Both the position numbers and the translations under genes were made by a program. A stretch of DNA of 61,320 nucleotides from VRUE01 sp044867925 (GTDB lineage Bacteria; Actinomycetota; Thermoleophilia; Solirubrobacterales; 70-9), in contig JBIOVV010000014.1 of assembly GCA_044867925.1 (NCBI GenBank), positions 1 to 61,320 of the forward strand, given 5' to 3'. The notes under the pieces are model-generated. The model was not told the origin of the DNA and did not search any database. It saw only the letters and a program-made list of their open reading frames with translations. Numbering within the stretch: the first letter of the stretch is position 1; each line of letters opens with the position of its first letter. Below, piece by piece: positions 25,250 to 34,278 of this stretch.

Positions 25250-26146
25250 ATGAAGGTAGCCAGTGGCCTTGTTTCGGATCATTTAGCCGCGTCGGAGCCG
25301 GCAAGCAGCATCCCCGGCTCGCGGCCCTGCCCGGTCTGCGGGAGCCCGGGCATCGATATGGCGCGCTACCGCAAGGTCGGCCTCGCTCGGTGTGAGAATT
25401 GCGCCCTCGTCTTCAACAGCCGCACACCGGCTGATGCCCGTGACGCGTACGTGAACGGCGACTATGTCGCCAGGCACGTCGACTACGTCGAAGAGGAACG
25501 CGCCGCTAGGCACATCGCCGAGCAGCGCGCCGACTGGCTACTGCGCTTCTCGCCGCCTGGCACGCTGCTCGAGTTGGGGTCGGGTCGTGGATTCTTCCTC
25601 GATGCCGCCGGCCGTCGCGGATTCGAGCCGATCGGCGTCGAGCCCTCGCCGGCCCTCGCCGAGCGCGCAAGGTGCGACTTCGACGTCGAGGTGAAACAGG
25701 GATTCCTCGACGAAGTCGACCTTGCCGACCGCCGCTTCGACAGCGCTTGCATGTTCCACGTCCTCGAGCACGTCGAGGAGCCCGTCGAGCTCTTGCGTCA
25801 GCTCGCCGACCGCCTGCTTCGGCGCGGTCTCCTGATCCTCGAGGTTCCGAACATCGCCAGCGCGATGGCGCGCCGCCGGGCGGAGGGATGGGGCGCCGTT
25901 CAACCGGACAACCTGCATGTCACGCAGTTCACGCCCGAGAGCCTGCGCAGGGTCGTCGCACGGGCGGGCTTCGAGGTCGCCCGAGTCGACACGATCTCGC
26001 CCTGGCCCTACATCCCGCCAGCCGACCGCTGGCGCCACCGGGCCCTGCTTGGGTACGCCTACCGCGCCGCGACCCTGCGCACCCTCCGGGTCACTCACGA
26101 GAGCGGCTTCGACCATCTCAGGCTGGTCGCCCGCCGACCGCGCTAG
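25250..26146 (+). CDS. SAM-dependent methyltransferase with N-terminal zinc ribbon
   Basis: The 298-residue protein has an N-terminal zinc-ribbon-like motif CPVCGS...CENCALVF (about 24-50). A class I methyltransferase domain follows with SAM motif I LLELGSGRGFFLDAAGRRG, an acidic GVEPS motif II, and the FHVLEHVEEPVELL motif typical of the Methyltransf_23/UbiG-like group. C-terminal residues 200-298 resemble those of enzymes that modify sugars or lipids in surface-glycan loci. Its position before an O-antigen-polymerase-like gene favours a glycan target, though this is inference. The last 4 bp overlap the convergent lipoprotein gene. Confidence 0.85.
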   Translation: MKVASGLVSDHLAASEPASSIPGSRPCPVCGSPGIDMARYRKVGLARCENCALVFNSRTPADARDAYVNGDYVARHVDYVEEERAARHIAEQRADWLLRFSPPGTLLELGSGRGFFLDAAGRRGFEPIGVEPSPALAERARCDFDVEVKQGFLDEVDLADRRFDSACMFHVLEHVEEPVELLRQLADRLLRRGLLILEVPNIASAMARRRAEGWGAVQPDNLHVTQFTPESLRRVVARAGFEVARVDTISPWPYIPPADRWRHRALLGYAYRAATLRTLRVTHESGFDHLRLVARRPR

Positions 26147-26685
26147 GGCTTCTTCTTCGCCGCCTCGACCGCTTCTCTGACCACCGCGGCACGATCGAGG
26201 ACGTAGGAGTCGTCGGCGATCTTCCATTCGCCGCCTTCGCGGACCAGGGTGAAGGCCTGAGGAGTGCTGCTGGTGGTGAAGCGCGAGGCGCCGACCGGCT
26301 GGCGGGTCTCGATCCGGGTGTAGAGGGTGACGGCGCCGTCCACGCGCTGGGACTCTGCGAACCTGGGCCGGGAGCGCAGCGAGTCGCCGGAGACGAGAAG
26401 CAGATCGCGCCGCGTCCGTTCGTCGGCTTCCCGCTGTCGCCGGATCGGCGCAACCAGATTGCGCAGGTAGCCGTTCAGGTCGTTGTACTGGATGTGCATC
26501 CACCACTGCAGCAGCGCCTCTTCGGGCGATCCGGCCGGCTGCTCGTGGACGGCGGCGAGGCTGAGCAGGTTCTCCGCGGCACTCGGTGTGCCGGGTGGCG
26601 GCGGGTCTCCGCCGCCGCAGCCGGCGACCGAGATCAAGGTCACCGCCGCGGCGACTGCGAAAAGTCGTCTCAGCACCGGCGTCAT
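26143..26685 (-). CDS. Lipoprotein, possibly NTF2-like
   Basis: The 180-residue protein has lipoprotein signal MTPVLRRLFAVAAAVTLISVAGC with a VAGC lipobox. The mature part contains SPEEALLQWWMHIQYNDLNGYLRNL and ends QAFTLVREGGEWKIADDSYVLDRA, a pattern seen in NTF2/SnoaL-like domains where a W-K-I strand closes the cone. No catalytic residues are evident. The start overlaps the stop of the upstream polymerase-like gene by 4 bp (ATGA), so it is the last gene of a three-gene leftward operon. Confidence 0.75.
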   Translation of the reverse strand: MTPVLRRLFAVAAAVTLISVAGCGGGDPPPPGTPSAAENLLSLAAVHEQPAGSPEEALLQWWMHIQYNDLNGYLRNLVAPIRRQREADERTRRDLLLVSGDSLRSRPRFAESQRVDGAVTLYTRIETRQPVGASRFTTSSTPQAFTLVREGGEWKIADDSYVLDRAAVVREAVEAAKKKP

Positions 26686-28115
26686 GCTATTCGAGAGCGC
26701 AGGCGCCGCAGCGGCCCGCGCAGGGCGGGCAGCTGAGCCGAGCCGATCGCCGCCGCGGCGATCCCGGCGCCGAGAAGGGCGATGAAGGTATTGGCGGTCA
26801 TCGTGCCGATCGCCCGCGTGAGGAGCGCGAAGGCGCCGGCGTAGAGGACGGCGTAGAGGATCAGGCTGAGCGGCTCGCGCCTGAACAGCAGCAGCGTCGA
26901 CCAGCCCATCAGCAGGCCCATCAGCAGCGAGCCGAGGGCGACGCCGGGCAGGCCGAAGTTCCAGTAGAGCTCGCCCTGCATCGTGATCGGCGTGCCGGCG
27001 GTGGCGCCCGGATAGAGGTATTCGGTGACCAGGTTGTCGATCGGCTGGGGCTTGCCCGGCCAGAGTGCCCGGGGTGCGAGCGCCGCTGGGATCTGGAGCA
27101 GGCTCTCGCCGCCGAGGCGTGAGATCGAGGAGGGGACGATCCCCTGCATCGCGACGAAATCATCGAAGACGCTGAGATCGGCGGTCTGAAAAGCGGGCAC
27201 CGGCGTATCGAAGCTGCGGCCGACCGCGGTGCCGAGATCGGTGGAGGCGGCGTTGGTGCGCACGATCGCGGCGAACTCGAGAGCCCCGGCGACGAGCAAC
27301 GCGGCGGCGACCGTGATCGCCACGGCGCGAGCGCGCGGCGCCCGCAGTCGCAGGTAGATCACGGCGGCGGCGAGGAGGCCGAAGGCGATGAATCCACGCG
27401 ACCCCAGGGCAAGCGTGCAGAGGACGGCAAGGGCGGCGCTGACCAGCAGCACGCGGCGCGCGTGTCGGCTGTGATCCTCGTCGCGCAGGATCGAGGCCAA
27501 GGCGTAGAGCGCGACGCCCTCCAGCATCCAGATTCCAAGCTGCCCGTAGAAGCCGGAACCCTGGTTGGTGTGCAGCGACCCGGCCGAGTGGATCAGCGCC
27601 GCCGGTCCTCCCTGGCGCATGAAGAGGGCGCCGGCCAGGATCGCCCCGAGCCCGATCATCGCCCACGGCGCCCAGCGCCGAAGCGGCAATGGATCGAGTG
27701 GCGGCGGGCTCTCGCTGACCGCCCGTACCCGGCGAAGGCCGTAGAGAAAGCCGAGGGACCAGGTGGCGCAGCCGACTCCCGCGATCGCGACCGTGCGGCT
27801 GAGGTCGCCGACGTCGTAACCGAGCTGGATCATCGGCGTGATCGCTTCGCCCGGATAGAAGTAGAGCTCGATCGGGCGCAGGACGAAGAGCGGCAGCCAG
27901 GTGGCCGCGGCGATCGCCAGGGGGGAGGCCAGCAGCCAGCGCCAGCCGGAGAGGCGCCCCCAGGCGGCCAGGGCGGCGATCGCGACCGTGACCGCGATCA
28001 GACCGGTCATCGCGGTCAGGGCGGCTGCCCCGTCGCCGGCGATGGTCCCGGCGGCGACCAGCCAGAAAATGGCCGCGCAGAGCACGAGGGCGAACTCGGG
28101 GCCGCGCCGCGTCAT
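26682..28115 (-). CDS. O-antigen/oligosaccharide repeat-unit polymerase-like membrane protein
   Basis: The 477-residue protein has about twelve predicted helices from residue 5 to 455. One large extracytoplasmic loop (about residues 280-390) contains DTPVPAFQTADLSVFDDFVAMQGIVPSSISRLGG, and the PGATAGTPITMQGELYWNFGLPGVALGSLLMG stretch is typical of Wzy/EpsG-like oligosaccharide polymerases. A Wzy-type role is inferred from topology and these motifs. It sits between the arylsulfotransferase-like gene (22 bp upstream) and a lipoprotein gene (4-bp overlap), apart from the main glycan locus. Confidence 0.75.
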   Translation of the reverse strand: MTRRGPEFALVLCAAIFWLVAAGTIAGDGAAALTAMTGLIAVTVAIAALAAWGRLSGWRWLLASPLAIAAATWLPLFVLRPIELYFYPGEAITPMIQLGYDVGDLSRTVAIAGVGCATWSLGFLYGLRRVRAVSESPPPLDPLPLRRWAPWAMIGLGAILAGALFMRQGGPAALIHSAGSLHTNQGSGFYGQLGIWMLEGVALYALASILRDEDHSRHARRVLLVSAALAVLCTLALGSRGFIAFGLLAAAVIYLRLRAPRARAVAITVAAALLVAGALEFAAIVRTNAASTDLGTAVGRSFDTPVPAFQTADLSVFDDFVAMQGIVPSSISRLGGESLLQIPAALAPRALWPGKPQPIDNLVTEYLYPGATAGTPITMQGELYWNFGLPGVALGSLLMGLLMGWSTLLLFRREPLSLILYAVLYAGAFALLTRAIGTMTANTFIALLGAGIAAAAIGSAQLPALRGPLRRLRSRIA

Positions 28116-28137
28116 CTCGATTGCGGGCTCAACTCGA

Positions 28138-30552
28138 TCAGGGTATGCGCGGGTGCATCGCGTCCATGCCGGCGCGCAGAGCCGCGGCGCTGAGGGAGCC
28201 GTCCGGAGCGGCCACGGCCCGGTAGGAAAAAGCGACGCCGCCGAAGCCGAGCCGGAAGGTCCGTTCGCCGGCGGAGTTGAACTCGGTCACCAGCGAGCGG
28301 CCGCCCCAGCTGATCAGCCAGGAGCCGTCGGCGTAGCGCCGCGAGGAGCCGCAGCAGAAGCTGCCAGGCGCCTCGGGATCGGTCACCTGTTCGACCAGCG
28401 TTGCCGTCTTGGTCGCTTCGTTGATTTCGTACCGCACCGCGCGGGGGGGACTGGGCTGGTTGGTGTTGTTGTCGTGGATAGTGATCGTGCCGTCGGCCTG
28501 AAGGCGGATGTCGTGCTGGCCACCGAGCGGATAGGCGCCCTCGGGATCGCCGGCCACCGCCAGGCTCTGCGGCGTCCAGGTCCCGCCCAGTTTCCAGACC
28601 ACCTCGCCGCTCGCCCGGTCGATCTTGTAGACGGCGTCGGTGTGGCGGAGGGAGATCAGGATGCCGTCGTCGACGGGCTCGACCGCGTTCATGTGGACGA
28701 TGTCGCGCTGAGGCCCGTTGAGCACGGTGGGCCACCAGCGCCCGGTCTCTCCGAGGCCGATGTGAGTTGCGCTATTCCAAGTCCAGACCGCTTCGCCTGT
28801 CTGGTTGATTTCCTGAACTTCGGCGTCGATCACCGTGTCGTCGGCGCCGCCGCCGAAAGCGGTCAGGTCGACGTGTTCGCGCGGTTGGTAGGAGGTGACC
28901 AGGTAGTTGCCGTTCGGCTGGCGCTGCAGCTCGTGGATGTCGGTGCTGCCTCCCACCGCGCTCACCGTGTGGACAACCGTTCCGTCGAGTTCGCGGATCT
29001 GGTACCCGTCGGCGCCGCTGAACTGGCCCCACCAGGTGATCCGCGTCGGTTGCCCGCTCTCGGCGATGAACTTGGCGTCGATCGGGCCTGGGTTCGATCC
29101 CTGCCACCAGACCGGTACGCCGTGGTCATCGAAGGCGATCGCGTAGCCGCTGCCACCGGCGCCGATCGCGGGGTCGACGACGTAGAACTGGCGGCCCGGT
29201 TGCAGCAGCCTCGTGTATTCCCAGGCCGGGAAATCGCTCGGCAGGCAGCGCACGTGGTAGGTGCCGGCAACCGCGCCGTCGTCGAACGTGAAGCTGAACT
29301 CCTGATTTTCTTGCAGCGGCACCGTGGCTTCGAAGGCCCCGGTTTCCGCGGCGCCGCCGTCGACCGCGATCGAGGCGCCCTGCGCGAGTCTGCCGCTGAC
29401 CGCGAGTGGTGAGCCGTCGCAGCGGACGGTGTAGTCCGGCACGCTCGGGTCAAACGCCGGGAAGAGGCCGCCCTGGTCGAGGAACACGTTGCTCACGCAG
29501 GCGACCACGACCGCGACGGTCGCCGTGGAGCCGCCGTTCAGCGAGTAGGTGAAGCTGTCGGGCGCCTCTCCGTCGTTGCAGTAGCCGGGATCGGGCTGGT
29601 AGGTGAGGTCGATGCCTCCATCCGCCGCCGCCGCCGTGCCGTTGGCGGGCTGAGTGACCGACGCGACCAGCTTCGGGCCTCCGTCGGGGTCGGCGTCGTT
29701 GGCGCGGACCGGCAAGACGGCGGCCGCGGCGCCCTCCTCGACGGCCCCCTCGTCATCGGTTGCTTGCGGCGCATCGTCGACGCCGCTGACCGTAACCCTC
29801 ACTTTGCCGGCGGCGAAGCCGCCGTGGCCGTCGGCGATCACGTATTGGACATCCTGGTTGACGTTATGGCCCGCCGCCAGCGAGTCGAACCGACCGCTCG
29901 GATCGAATCGCAGCGCGGCGCCACCATCGACAGCGCCGACCCTGGCGGCCGAACCACCGGCGTCCAGCGAGACGAAGGAGAGCGAATCGCCGTCAGCGTC
30001 ACGGGCGACCGCGGTTGCATCGATCGTCGCCGGGCTGTCCTCGGTCGTGGTGGCGGGCACGTCCTCGCTGAGCGGCGCGCGATTGACCCTCCTCGTCCGC
30101 GGGCCCCTCCTCTTCTCGCAGCCGGCCAGCTTGTCGACGCCGGCACCGCCAAGGCAGCGATCGCGCCCCTTGTCGCCCTCGATGCGGTCGTCGCCCGCCC
30201 CACCTCGTAAGAGGTCGCCGCCGCCGCCGCCGGAGACCCTGTCGTCCCCGGGGCCGCCTGCGACGACGTCGGCGCCGCCCGTGGCACAGATCAAGTCGGC
30301 GCCGCCGCCGCCATCTATGCGGTCGGCGCCGCCGGAGCCGAGGATCACATCTCGCCGGGGCCCGCCGACCAACTCCTTGCCCGGCGTGGAGCTGAGAGTT
30401 ACCGGCCGTCCGAAGCACGACCGGGCGCTCTGCCGCGCGGTCGAGCCGGCGAGCGCCATCGCGAGCGGCGCCGCCGAGCAAAGCAGGGCAACGGTGGTGA
30501 GCAGCAGCGTGCCTCTGCCGGCAGCCCAACCGAAACTTCCCCTTGCCTTCAT
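28138..30552 (-). CDS. Exported RTX-repeat, cadherin-like and arylsulfotransferase-like protein
   Basis: The 804-residue protein is modular. A signal peptide covers about residues 1-36. RTX-type calcium-binding nonapeptides lie at 62-135 (LGSGGADRID, GGPGDDRVSG, GGAGDDRIEG). A cadherin-like/VCBS region covers about 160-370 (DATAVARDADGDSLSF, ANDADPDGGPKL). A C-terminal propeller at about 395-800 is of the arylsulfotransferase ASST/Arylsulfotran_2 type (VDPAIGAGGSGYAIAFDDHGVPVWWQG, DIHELQRQPNGNYLVTSYQP, HMNAVEPVDDGILISLRHTDAVYKIDRASGEVVWKLGG, QHDIRLQADGTITIHDN). ASST enzymes transfer sulfate between phenols via a histidine. ATG 30552 is preceded by GGGGA 8-12 nt upstream and, about 60 nt upstream, a TACGAT box. 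First gene of a three-gene operon. Confidence 0.85.
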   Translation of the reverse strand: MKARGSFGWAAGRGTLLLTTVALLCSAAPLAMALAGSTARQSARSCFGRPVTLSSTPGKELVGGPRRDVILGSGGADRIDGGGGADLICATGGADVVAGGPGDDRVSGGGGGDLLRGGAGDDRIEGDKGRDRCLGGAGVDKLAGCEKRRGPRTRRVNRAPLSEDVPATTTEDSPATIDATAVARDADGDSLSFVSLDAGGSAARVGAVDGGAALRFDPSGRFDSLAAGHNVNQDVQYVIADGHGGFAAGKVRVTVSGVDDAPQATDDEGAVEEGAAAAVLPVRANDADPDGGPKLVASVTQPANGTAAAADGGIDLTYQPDPGYCNDGEAPDSFTYSLNGGSTATVAVVVACVSNVFLDQGGLFPAFDPSVPDYTVRCDGSPLAVSGRLAQGASIAVDGGAAETGAFEATVPLQENQEFSFTFDDGAVAGTYHVRCLPSDFPAWEYTRLLQPGRQFYVVDPAIGAGGSGYAIAFDDHGVPVWWQGSNPGPIDAKFIAESGQPTRITWWGQFSGADGYQIRELDGTVVHTVSAVGGSTDIHELQRQPNGNYLVTSYQPREHVDLTAFGGGADDTVIDAEVQEINQTGEAVWTWNSATHIGLGETGRWWPTVLNGPQRDIVHMNAVEPVDDGILISLRHTDAVYKIDRASGEVVWKLGGTWTPQSLAVAGDPEGAYPLGGQHDIRLQADGTITIHDNNTNQPSPPRAVRYEINEATKTATLVEQVTDPEAPGSFCCGSSRRYADGSWLISWGGRSLVTEFNSAGERTFRLGFGGVAFSYRAVAAPDGSLSAAALRAGMDAMHPRIP

Positions 30553-30632
30553 CGGTTCGTCCCCATCGCTCTTGCCGCTCGTGGCCCCAGCGCCACCGAA
30601 CGGGAGCGTGGCATCGTAGTGGCTGGGAGCCG

Positions 30633-30638
30633 TAGGGT
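30633..30638 (+). promoter_or_regulatory. -10 box for the PNPOx-like gene (leaderless start)
   Basis: TAGGGT lies 7 nt before GTG 30646. This fixes the start there rather than at GTG 30619. Confidence 0.5.
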
Positions 30639-30645
30639 CTCGGAT

Positions 30646-31113
30646 GTGAGCCGACGTGCACAGATCGAGCTGACCGGCGCCGAGCGGCTCGAGCTGCTCG
30701 CGGCCGAGCGGATCGCAGTCGTCTCCAGCCTCGGCCCACGCGGCTGGCCGCACTCGATGCCGATGTGGTTCGTTCCCCGCGAGGGGGAGATCTGGGTCTG
30801 GACCTATGCCAAGTCGCAGAAGGTGCGCAACCTGGAGCGCGATCCGCGTGCGACGGTGCTGGTCGAGGCCGGGCACGAGTACGGCGAGCTGCGCGGGGCG
30901 ATGATCGAGGCCGAGGCGGAGCTGCATCGCGACGGCGAGACCGTGCTCGGCTTCGCCGAAGAGCTGACCCTGCGCTACGCGGAGGGAATCTCGGCGGTGG
31001 AGGGAGATGCGAAGGCCGCGCTCGAGGCCCAGGCCCCGAAGCGGGTCGCGATCCGGTTCAAGGCGGTGCGAACCGCCACCTGGGATCACCGCAAGCTGGG
31101 TGGGACCTACTGA
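30646..31113 (+). CDS. Pyridoxamine-phosphate-oxidase-like flavin/F420-binding protein
   Basis: The 155-residue protein is a split-barrel of the PNPOx/FDOR-B type: LELLAAERIAVVSSLGPRGWPHSMPMWFVPREGEIWVWTYAKSQKVRNLERDPRATVLVEAG. The VWTYAKSQKVRNLERDP stretch is the cofactor-phosphate-binding block common to F420- and FMN-binding members. Actinobacterial members often use F420, but which cofactor is used here cannot be read from sequence. It is monocistronic and diverges from the ASST-like operon. Confidence 0.85.
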   Translation: MSRRAQIELTGAERLELLAAERIAVVSSLGPRGWPHSMPMWFVPREGEIWVWTYAKSQKVRNLERDPRATVLVEAGHEYGELRGAMIEAEAELHRDGETVLGFAEELTLRYAEGISAVEGDAKAALEAQAPKRVAIRFKAVRTATWDHRKLGGTY

Positions 31114-31160
31114 CCAGTTAACGTCGTGGCGCTACCGACGCCGGCTTGGCGTGTTAGGAA

Positions 31161-32312
31161 GTGACCTGCACGCGCACCGCCGCCAATCGCACCAAGTTGA
31201 GACCCCTCAAGACCACCGCCCTCATCCTGGCGCTCGCCGCCGCCCTGCTCGTCCCTGCCGCGGCTCAGGCGCTGCCATCCAGCTTCTTCGGCATCGCACC
31301 GCAGACGGTGCTGACCAACACCGACGCCTCCTACATGAAAGCGGGCGGGATCGGCAGCGTGCGCTGGCCGGTCAACTGGGCGTTCGTGCAGCCGACGGCA
31401 AAGGGCGGCTATGACTGGAGCAGCGTCGACCCGGCCCTCGAGGTGGCCGCCAGGCGCGGCCTCAAGTTCCTGCCCTTCCTCTATGGAACGCCCCGCTGGC
31501 TCGCCAACAAGCCGACCACCCTGCCGGTCAACAGCGGCCGCGCCCGCAGGGCGTGGCTGGCCTTCGTCGACGCGGCGGTCAAGCGCTACGGACCGGGCGG
31601 CGAATTCTGGAACGAGCACGCGCCCAGCCAGGCACCGGTCAACTACGTGCCGGCGATCTCGCGACCGACGCCGATCCGCACCTGGCAAGTCTGGAACGAG
31701 GCGAACTTCTTCTACTTCGCGTATCCGGTCTCGCCCAGCGCCTACGCCCGCCTGCTGAAGCTGACCTACAAGCAGATCAAGGCCGATGACCCGATCGCCA
31801 AGGTCATCGTCTCGGGCCTCTTCGGCGCCCCCGACGAGGGTGGCAGGCGCGGCATGGACGCGACCAAGTTCCTCGACGCCCTCTACCGCGTGCCCGGGAT
31901 CAAGCGCTACTTCGACGCCGTCGCCCTGCATCCGTACGCCTTCCACGTCGACGACCTCGAAGAGCTGACCGAGGAACTGCGCGAAGTCGTTCTCGACAAC
32001 CGCGACCGAAGCGCCGCCCTCTACATCACGGAGATGGGCTGGGGCTCGCAGAATGACCCCCATGTGGTTGCCTTCGAGCAGGGCATCCGGGGCCAGGCCC
32101 GCGAACTGCGCAAGTCATACGCCTACCTGCTCGCCAACCGGCGTCGCCTCAACCTCAAGGGCACCTACTGGTACTCGTGGAAGGACAATCCCGAATACAC
32201 CGCCTGCAGCTTCTGCGACTCGGTAGGCCTTTTCCACGCGGGCAAGGGCTTCAGGCCGAAGCCCGCCTGGCGCTCCTTCGTCGCCCTGACCGGCGGGCGA
32301 GCGCGGCCCTAG
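31161..32312 (+). CDS. Exported glycoside hydrolase, PslG/GH39-like TIM barrel (copy A)
   Basis: The 383-residue protein has a signal peptide (about 14-37, ending AQALP) and a clan-A TIM barrel. The general acid is Glu180 in TWQVWNEAN and the nucleophile Glu291 in LYITEMGWG. Further barrel motifs are GIGSVRWPVNWAFVQP and FDAVALHPYAFH; a C-terminal CSFCDSVGLF carries a cysteine pair. Such barrels include GH39 and the Psl-trimming PslG, which cleave exopolysaccharide endolytically. The same architecture with the same cysteine pair occurs at 55347-56492, so the two bracket the polysaccharide locus. Start GTG 31161 is tentative; TTG 31197 would give a shorter signal peptide. Confidence 0.85.
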   Translation: MTCTRTAANRTKLRPLKTTALILALAAALLVPAAAQALPSSFFGIAPQTVLTNTDASYMKAGGIGSVRWPVNWAFVQPTAKGGYDWSSVDPALEVAARRGLKFLPFLYGTPRWLANKPTTLPVNSGRARRAWLAFVDAAVKRYGPGGEFWNEHAPSQAPVNYVPAISRPTPIRTWQVWNEANFFYFAYPVSPSAYARLLKLTYKQIKADDPIAKVIVSGLFGAPDEGGRRGMDATKFLDALYRVPGIKRYFDAVALHPYAFHVDDLEELTEELREVVLDNRDRSAALYITEMGWGSQNDPHVVAFEQGIRGQARELRKSYAYLLANRRRLNLKGTYWYSWKDNPEYTACSFCDSVGLFHAGKGFRPKPAWRSFVALTGGRARP

Positions 32313-32320
32313 AAAGCGGC

Positions 32321-33265
32321 TCAGCCCTCGAAGGACTCGACGGTTCGCCGCAGGCCCTCGTCGAGCGGCACCTCAGCCCGGAAGCCGATCGTCTCCGCCG
32401 CCCGGGAGACGTCCAGGTAGCGAACCGGCTGGCCGTCGGGACGTGAGGTGTCCCAGACGGTCTCGCCTTCGTATCCGGCCGCCGCGGCGACTAGCTCGGC
32501 CAGATCGCGGATCTTGGTCTCGACGCCGGTGCCGACGTTGAACGGCTCCGAGGAATCGCCGTGCTCGGCGGCGAGGATCATCGCCCGGGCGGCGTCGTCG
32601 ACGTAGAGGAACTCGCGCGAGGGCTCGCCGGTGCCCCAGAGCACGACCTCGGAATCGCCGCTCTTCGCTGCGCTGACGTACTTGTTGACCATCGCCGCGA
32701 TCACGTGGGAGTCCTCGAGGTCGAAGTTGTCGTCGGGCCCGTAGAGGTTGGCGATCACGGGCACGCAGGAATCCAGCCCGTACTGCCTGCGATAGGCGTC
32801 CGAGAAGACGATCAGCATCTTCTTGGCGAGGCCATAGGGGGCGTTCGACTCCTCGGGATAGCCGCCCCAGAGGTCGCTCTCCTTGAACGGCACCGGTGTG
32901 AACTTGGGGTAGGCGCAGACCGAGCAGGCGGCAACCAGCTTGCCGACGCCGAGCTCGCGGCAGGCCTCGAAGACGTTGAGGCCCATCGCCGTGTTGTCGC
33001 GTGCCAGCGGCCCGGGATTGCGCCGGTTGAAGCCGATGCCGCCGACGTTGGCCGCCAGGTGGATGACGACGTCGGCCCCCTGAAGGGCCTGCCTGCAGGC
33101 GATCGAATCGGTCAGGTCGTGCTCGGCCGATCGCGGCACGCGGACGCCGGCGCCGAGCTCGGTGAGCATCCGGACGGTCGGCTTGCCGAGGAAGCCGCCG
33201 CCGCCGGTGACGACGACGTCCTTGCCCTGCCAGAAGTCGGGGTCGGGGGAGCGTCTCGCGCTCAC
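32321..33265 (-). CDS. fcl: GDP-L-fucose synthase (GDP-4-keto-6-deoxymannose epimerase/reductase)
   Basis: The 314-residue extended SDR has a cofactor loop VTGGGGFLGKPTV, the GDP-fucose-synthase landmark HLAANVGGIGFNRRNPG, SVCAYPKFTPVPFKESDLWGGYPEESNAPYGLAKKM (catalytic Ser, Tyr and Lys), and NLYGPDDNFDLEDSHVIAAMVNK. It converts GDP-4-keto-6-deoxy-D-mannose to GDP-L-fucose using NADPH. It is the last gene of the leftward block and overlaps gmd by 4 bp, which supplies its substrate. Both sugar steps are thus coupled. Confidence 0.93.
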   Translation of the reverse strand: MSARRSPDPDFWQGKDVVVTGGGGFLGKPTVRMLTELGAGVRVPRSAEHDLTDSIACRQALQGADVVIHLAANVGGIGFNRRNPGPLARDNTAMGLNVFEACRELGVGKLVAACSVCAYPKFTPVPFKESDLWGGYPEESNAPYGLAKKMLIVFSDAYRRQYGLDSCVPVIANLYGPDDNFDLEDSHVIAAMVNKYVSAAKSGDSEVVLWGTGEPSREFLYVDDAARAMILAAEHGDSSEPFNVGTGVETKIRDLAELVAAAAGYEGETVWDTSRPDGQPVRYLDVSRAAETIGFRAEVPLDEGLRRTVESFEG

Positions 33266-34278
33266 CGCGCGGCCTCGCCCGAGAGCTGCGCGTCGAGCGT
33301 CGCAACGTCGGCGTCGACCATCAGCTCGATCAGCTCGCGGAATCGCACCTTCGGCTCCCAGCCGAGCTTCTCACGCGCCTTGCCGGCGTCGCCGAGCAGC
33401 GAGTCGACCTCGGCGGGCCGGAAGTAGCGGGGGTCGATCTCGACGTGCTTGTCGGGATCGAGGCCGACGTGGGCGAAGGCGATCTCCAGCGCCTCCCGCA
33501 CCGAGTGCTTCTCCTCTGTCGCCACCACATAGTCGTCTGGCTCCTCGGCCTGCAGCATCAGCCACATCGCCTCGACGAAGTCCGGCGCGTAGCCCCAGTC
33601 GCGTTCGGCGTCGAGGTTGCCCATGTAGAGCTTGTCCTGAAGTCCGGCCTTGATCCGCGCCGCCGCCCGCGTGATCTTGCGGGTGACGAAGGTCTCGCCA
33701 CGCCGGGGGGACTCGTGGTTGAAGAGGATGCCGTTGACGGCGAACATGTCGTAGGACTCGCGGTAGTTGACCGTCGACCAGTAGGCCGCGACCTTCGCCA
33801 CGGCGTAGGGGCTGCGTGGGTGGAACGGCGTTTCCTCGTTCTGCGGTGGCGGCGAGGAGCCGAAGATCTCCGACGAGGAGGCTTGGTAGAAGCGCGTCTT
33901 CACCTCCGACTCGCGGATCGCCTCGAGCAGCCGCAGCGTGCCCCCGCCGGTGACGTCGAAGGTGTACTCGGGGATATCGAAGGAGACGCGGACGTGGCTC
34001 TGCGCCCCGAGGTTGTAGATCTCGTGGGGCTGCAGCTCGTAGATCAGCCGGGTCAGGGCAACCGGATCGGAGAGGTCGCCGTAGTGCGAGAAGAGACGGG
34101 TGCCCTCTTCGTGAGGGTCACGGTAGAGGTGCTCGATGCGGCCGGTGTTGAAGCTCGAGGAGCGGCGGATGATGCCGTGCACCTCATAGCCCTTGTCGAG
34201 CAGCAGCTCGGCCAGGTAGGAGCCGTCCTGTCCGGTCAGGCCGGTGAGCAGAGCGCGCTTGGGGGCCTCCTGGCTCAT
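33262..34278 (-). CDS. gmd: GDP-mannose 4,6-dehydratase
   Basis: The 338-residue protein has NADP loop LLTGLTGQDGSYLAELLLDKGYEVHGIIRRSSSFNTGRIEHLY, a sequence nearly diagnostic for Gmd. Others are NLGAQSHVRVSFDIPEYT, the catalytic SSSEIFG, the PYAVAKVAAYWSTVNYRESY Tyr/Lys pair, and FNHESPRRGETFVTRKITRA. It makes GDP-4-keto-6-deoxy-D-mannose, the precursor for fucose, rhamnose or perosamine. ATG 34278 fits the family start; a longer open frame upstream is the shadow of the neighbouring glycosyltransferase. No GDP-mannose-forming gene (manB/manC) is in the window. Confidence 0.96.
   Translation of the reverse strand: MSQEAPKRALLTGLTGQDGSYLAELLLDKGYEVHGIIRRSSSFNTGRIEHLYRDPHEEGTRLFSHYGDLSDPVALTRLIYELQPHEIYNLGAQSHVRVSFDIPEYTFDVTGGGTLRLLEAIRESEVKTRFYQASSSEIFGSSPPPQNEETPFHPRSPYAVAKVAAYWSTVNYRESYDMFAVNGILFNHESPRRGETFVTRKITRAAARIKAGLQDKLYMGNLDAERDWGYAPDFVEAMWLMLQAEEPDDYVVATEEKHSVREALEIAFAHVGLDPDKHVEIDPRYFRPAEVDSLLGDAGKAREKLGWEPKVRFRELIELMVDADVATLDAQLSGEAAR

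Noticed and set aside
29977..30360. Tandem repeat array in the RTX-coding region
   Set aside because: The DNA repeats reflect degenerate glycine/aspartate nonapeptides of the protein and not an independent DNA repeat or CRISPR array.
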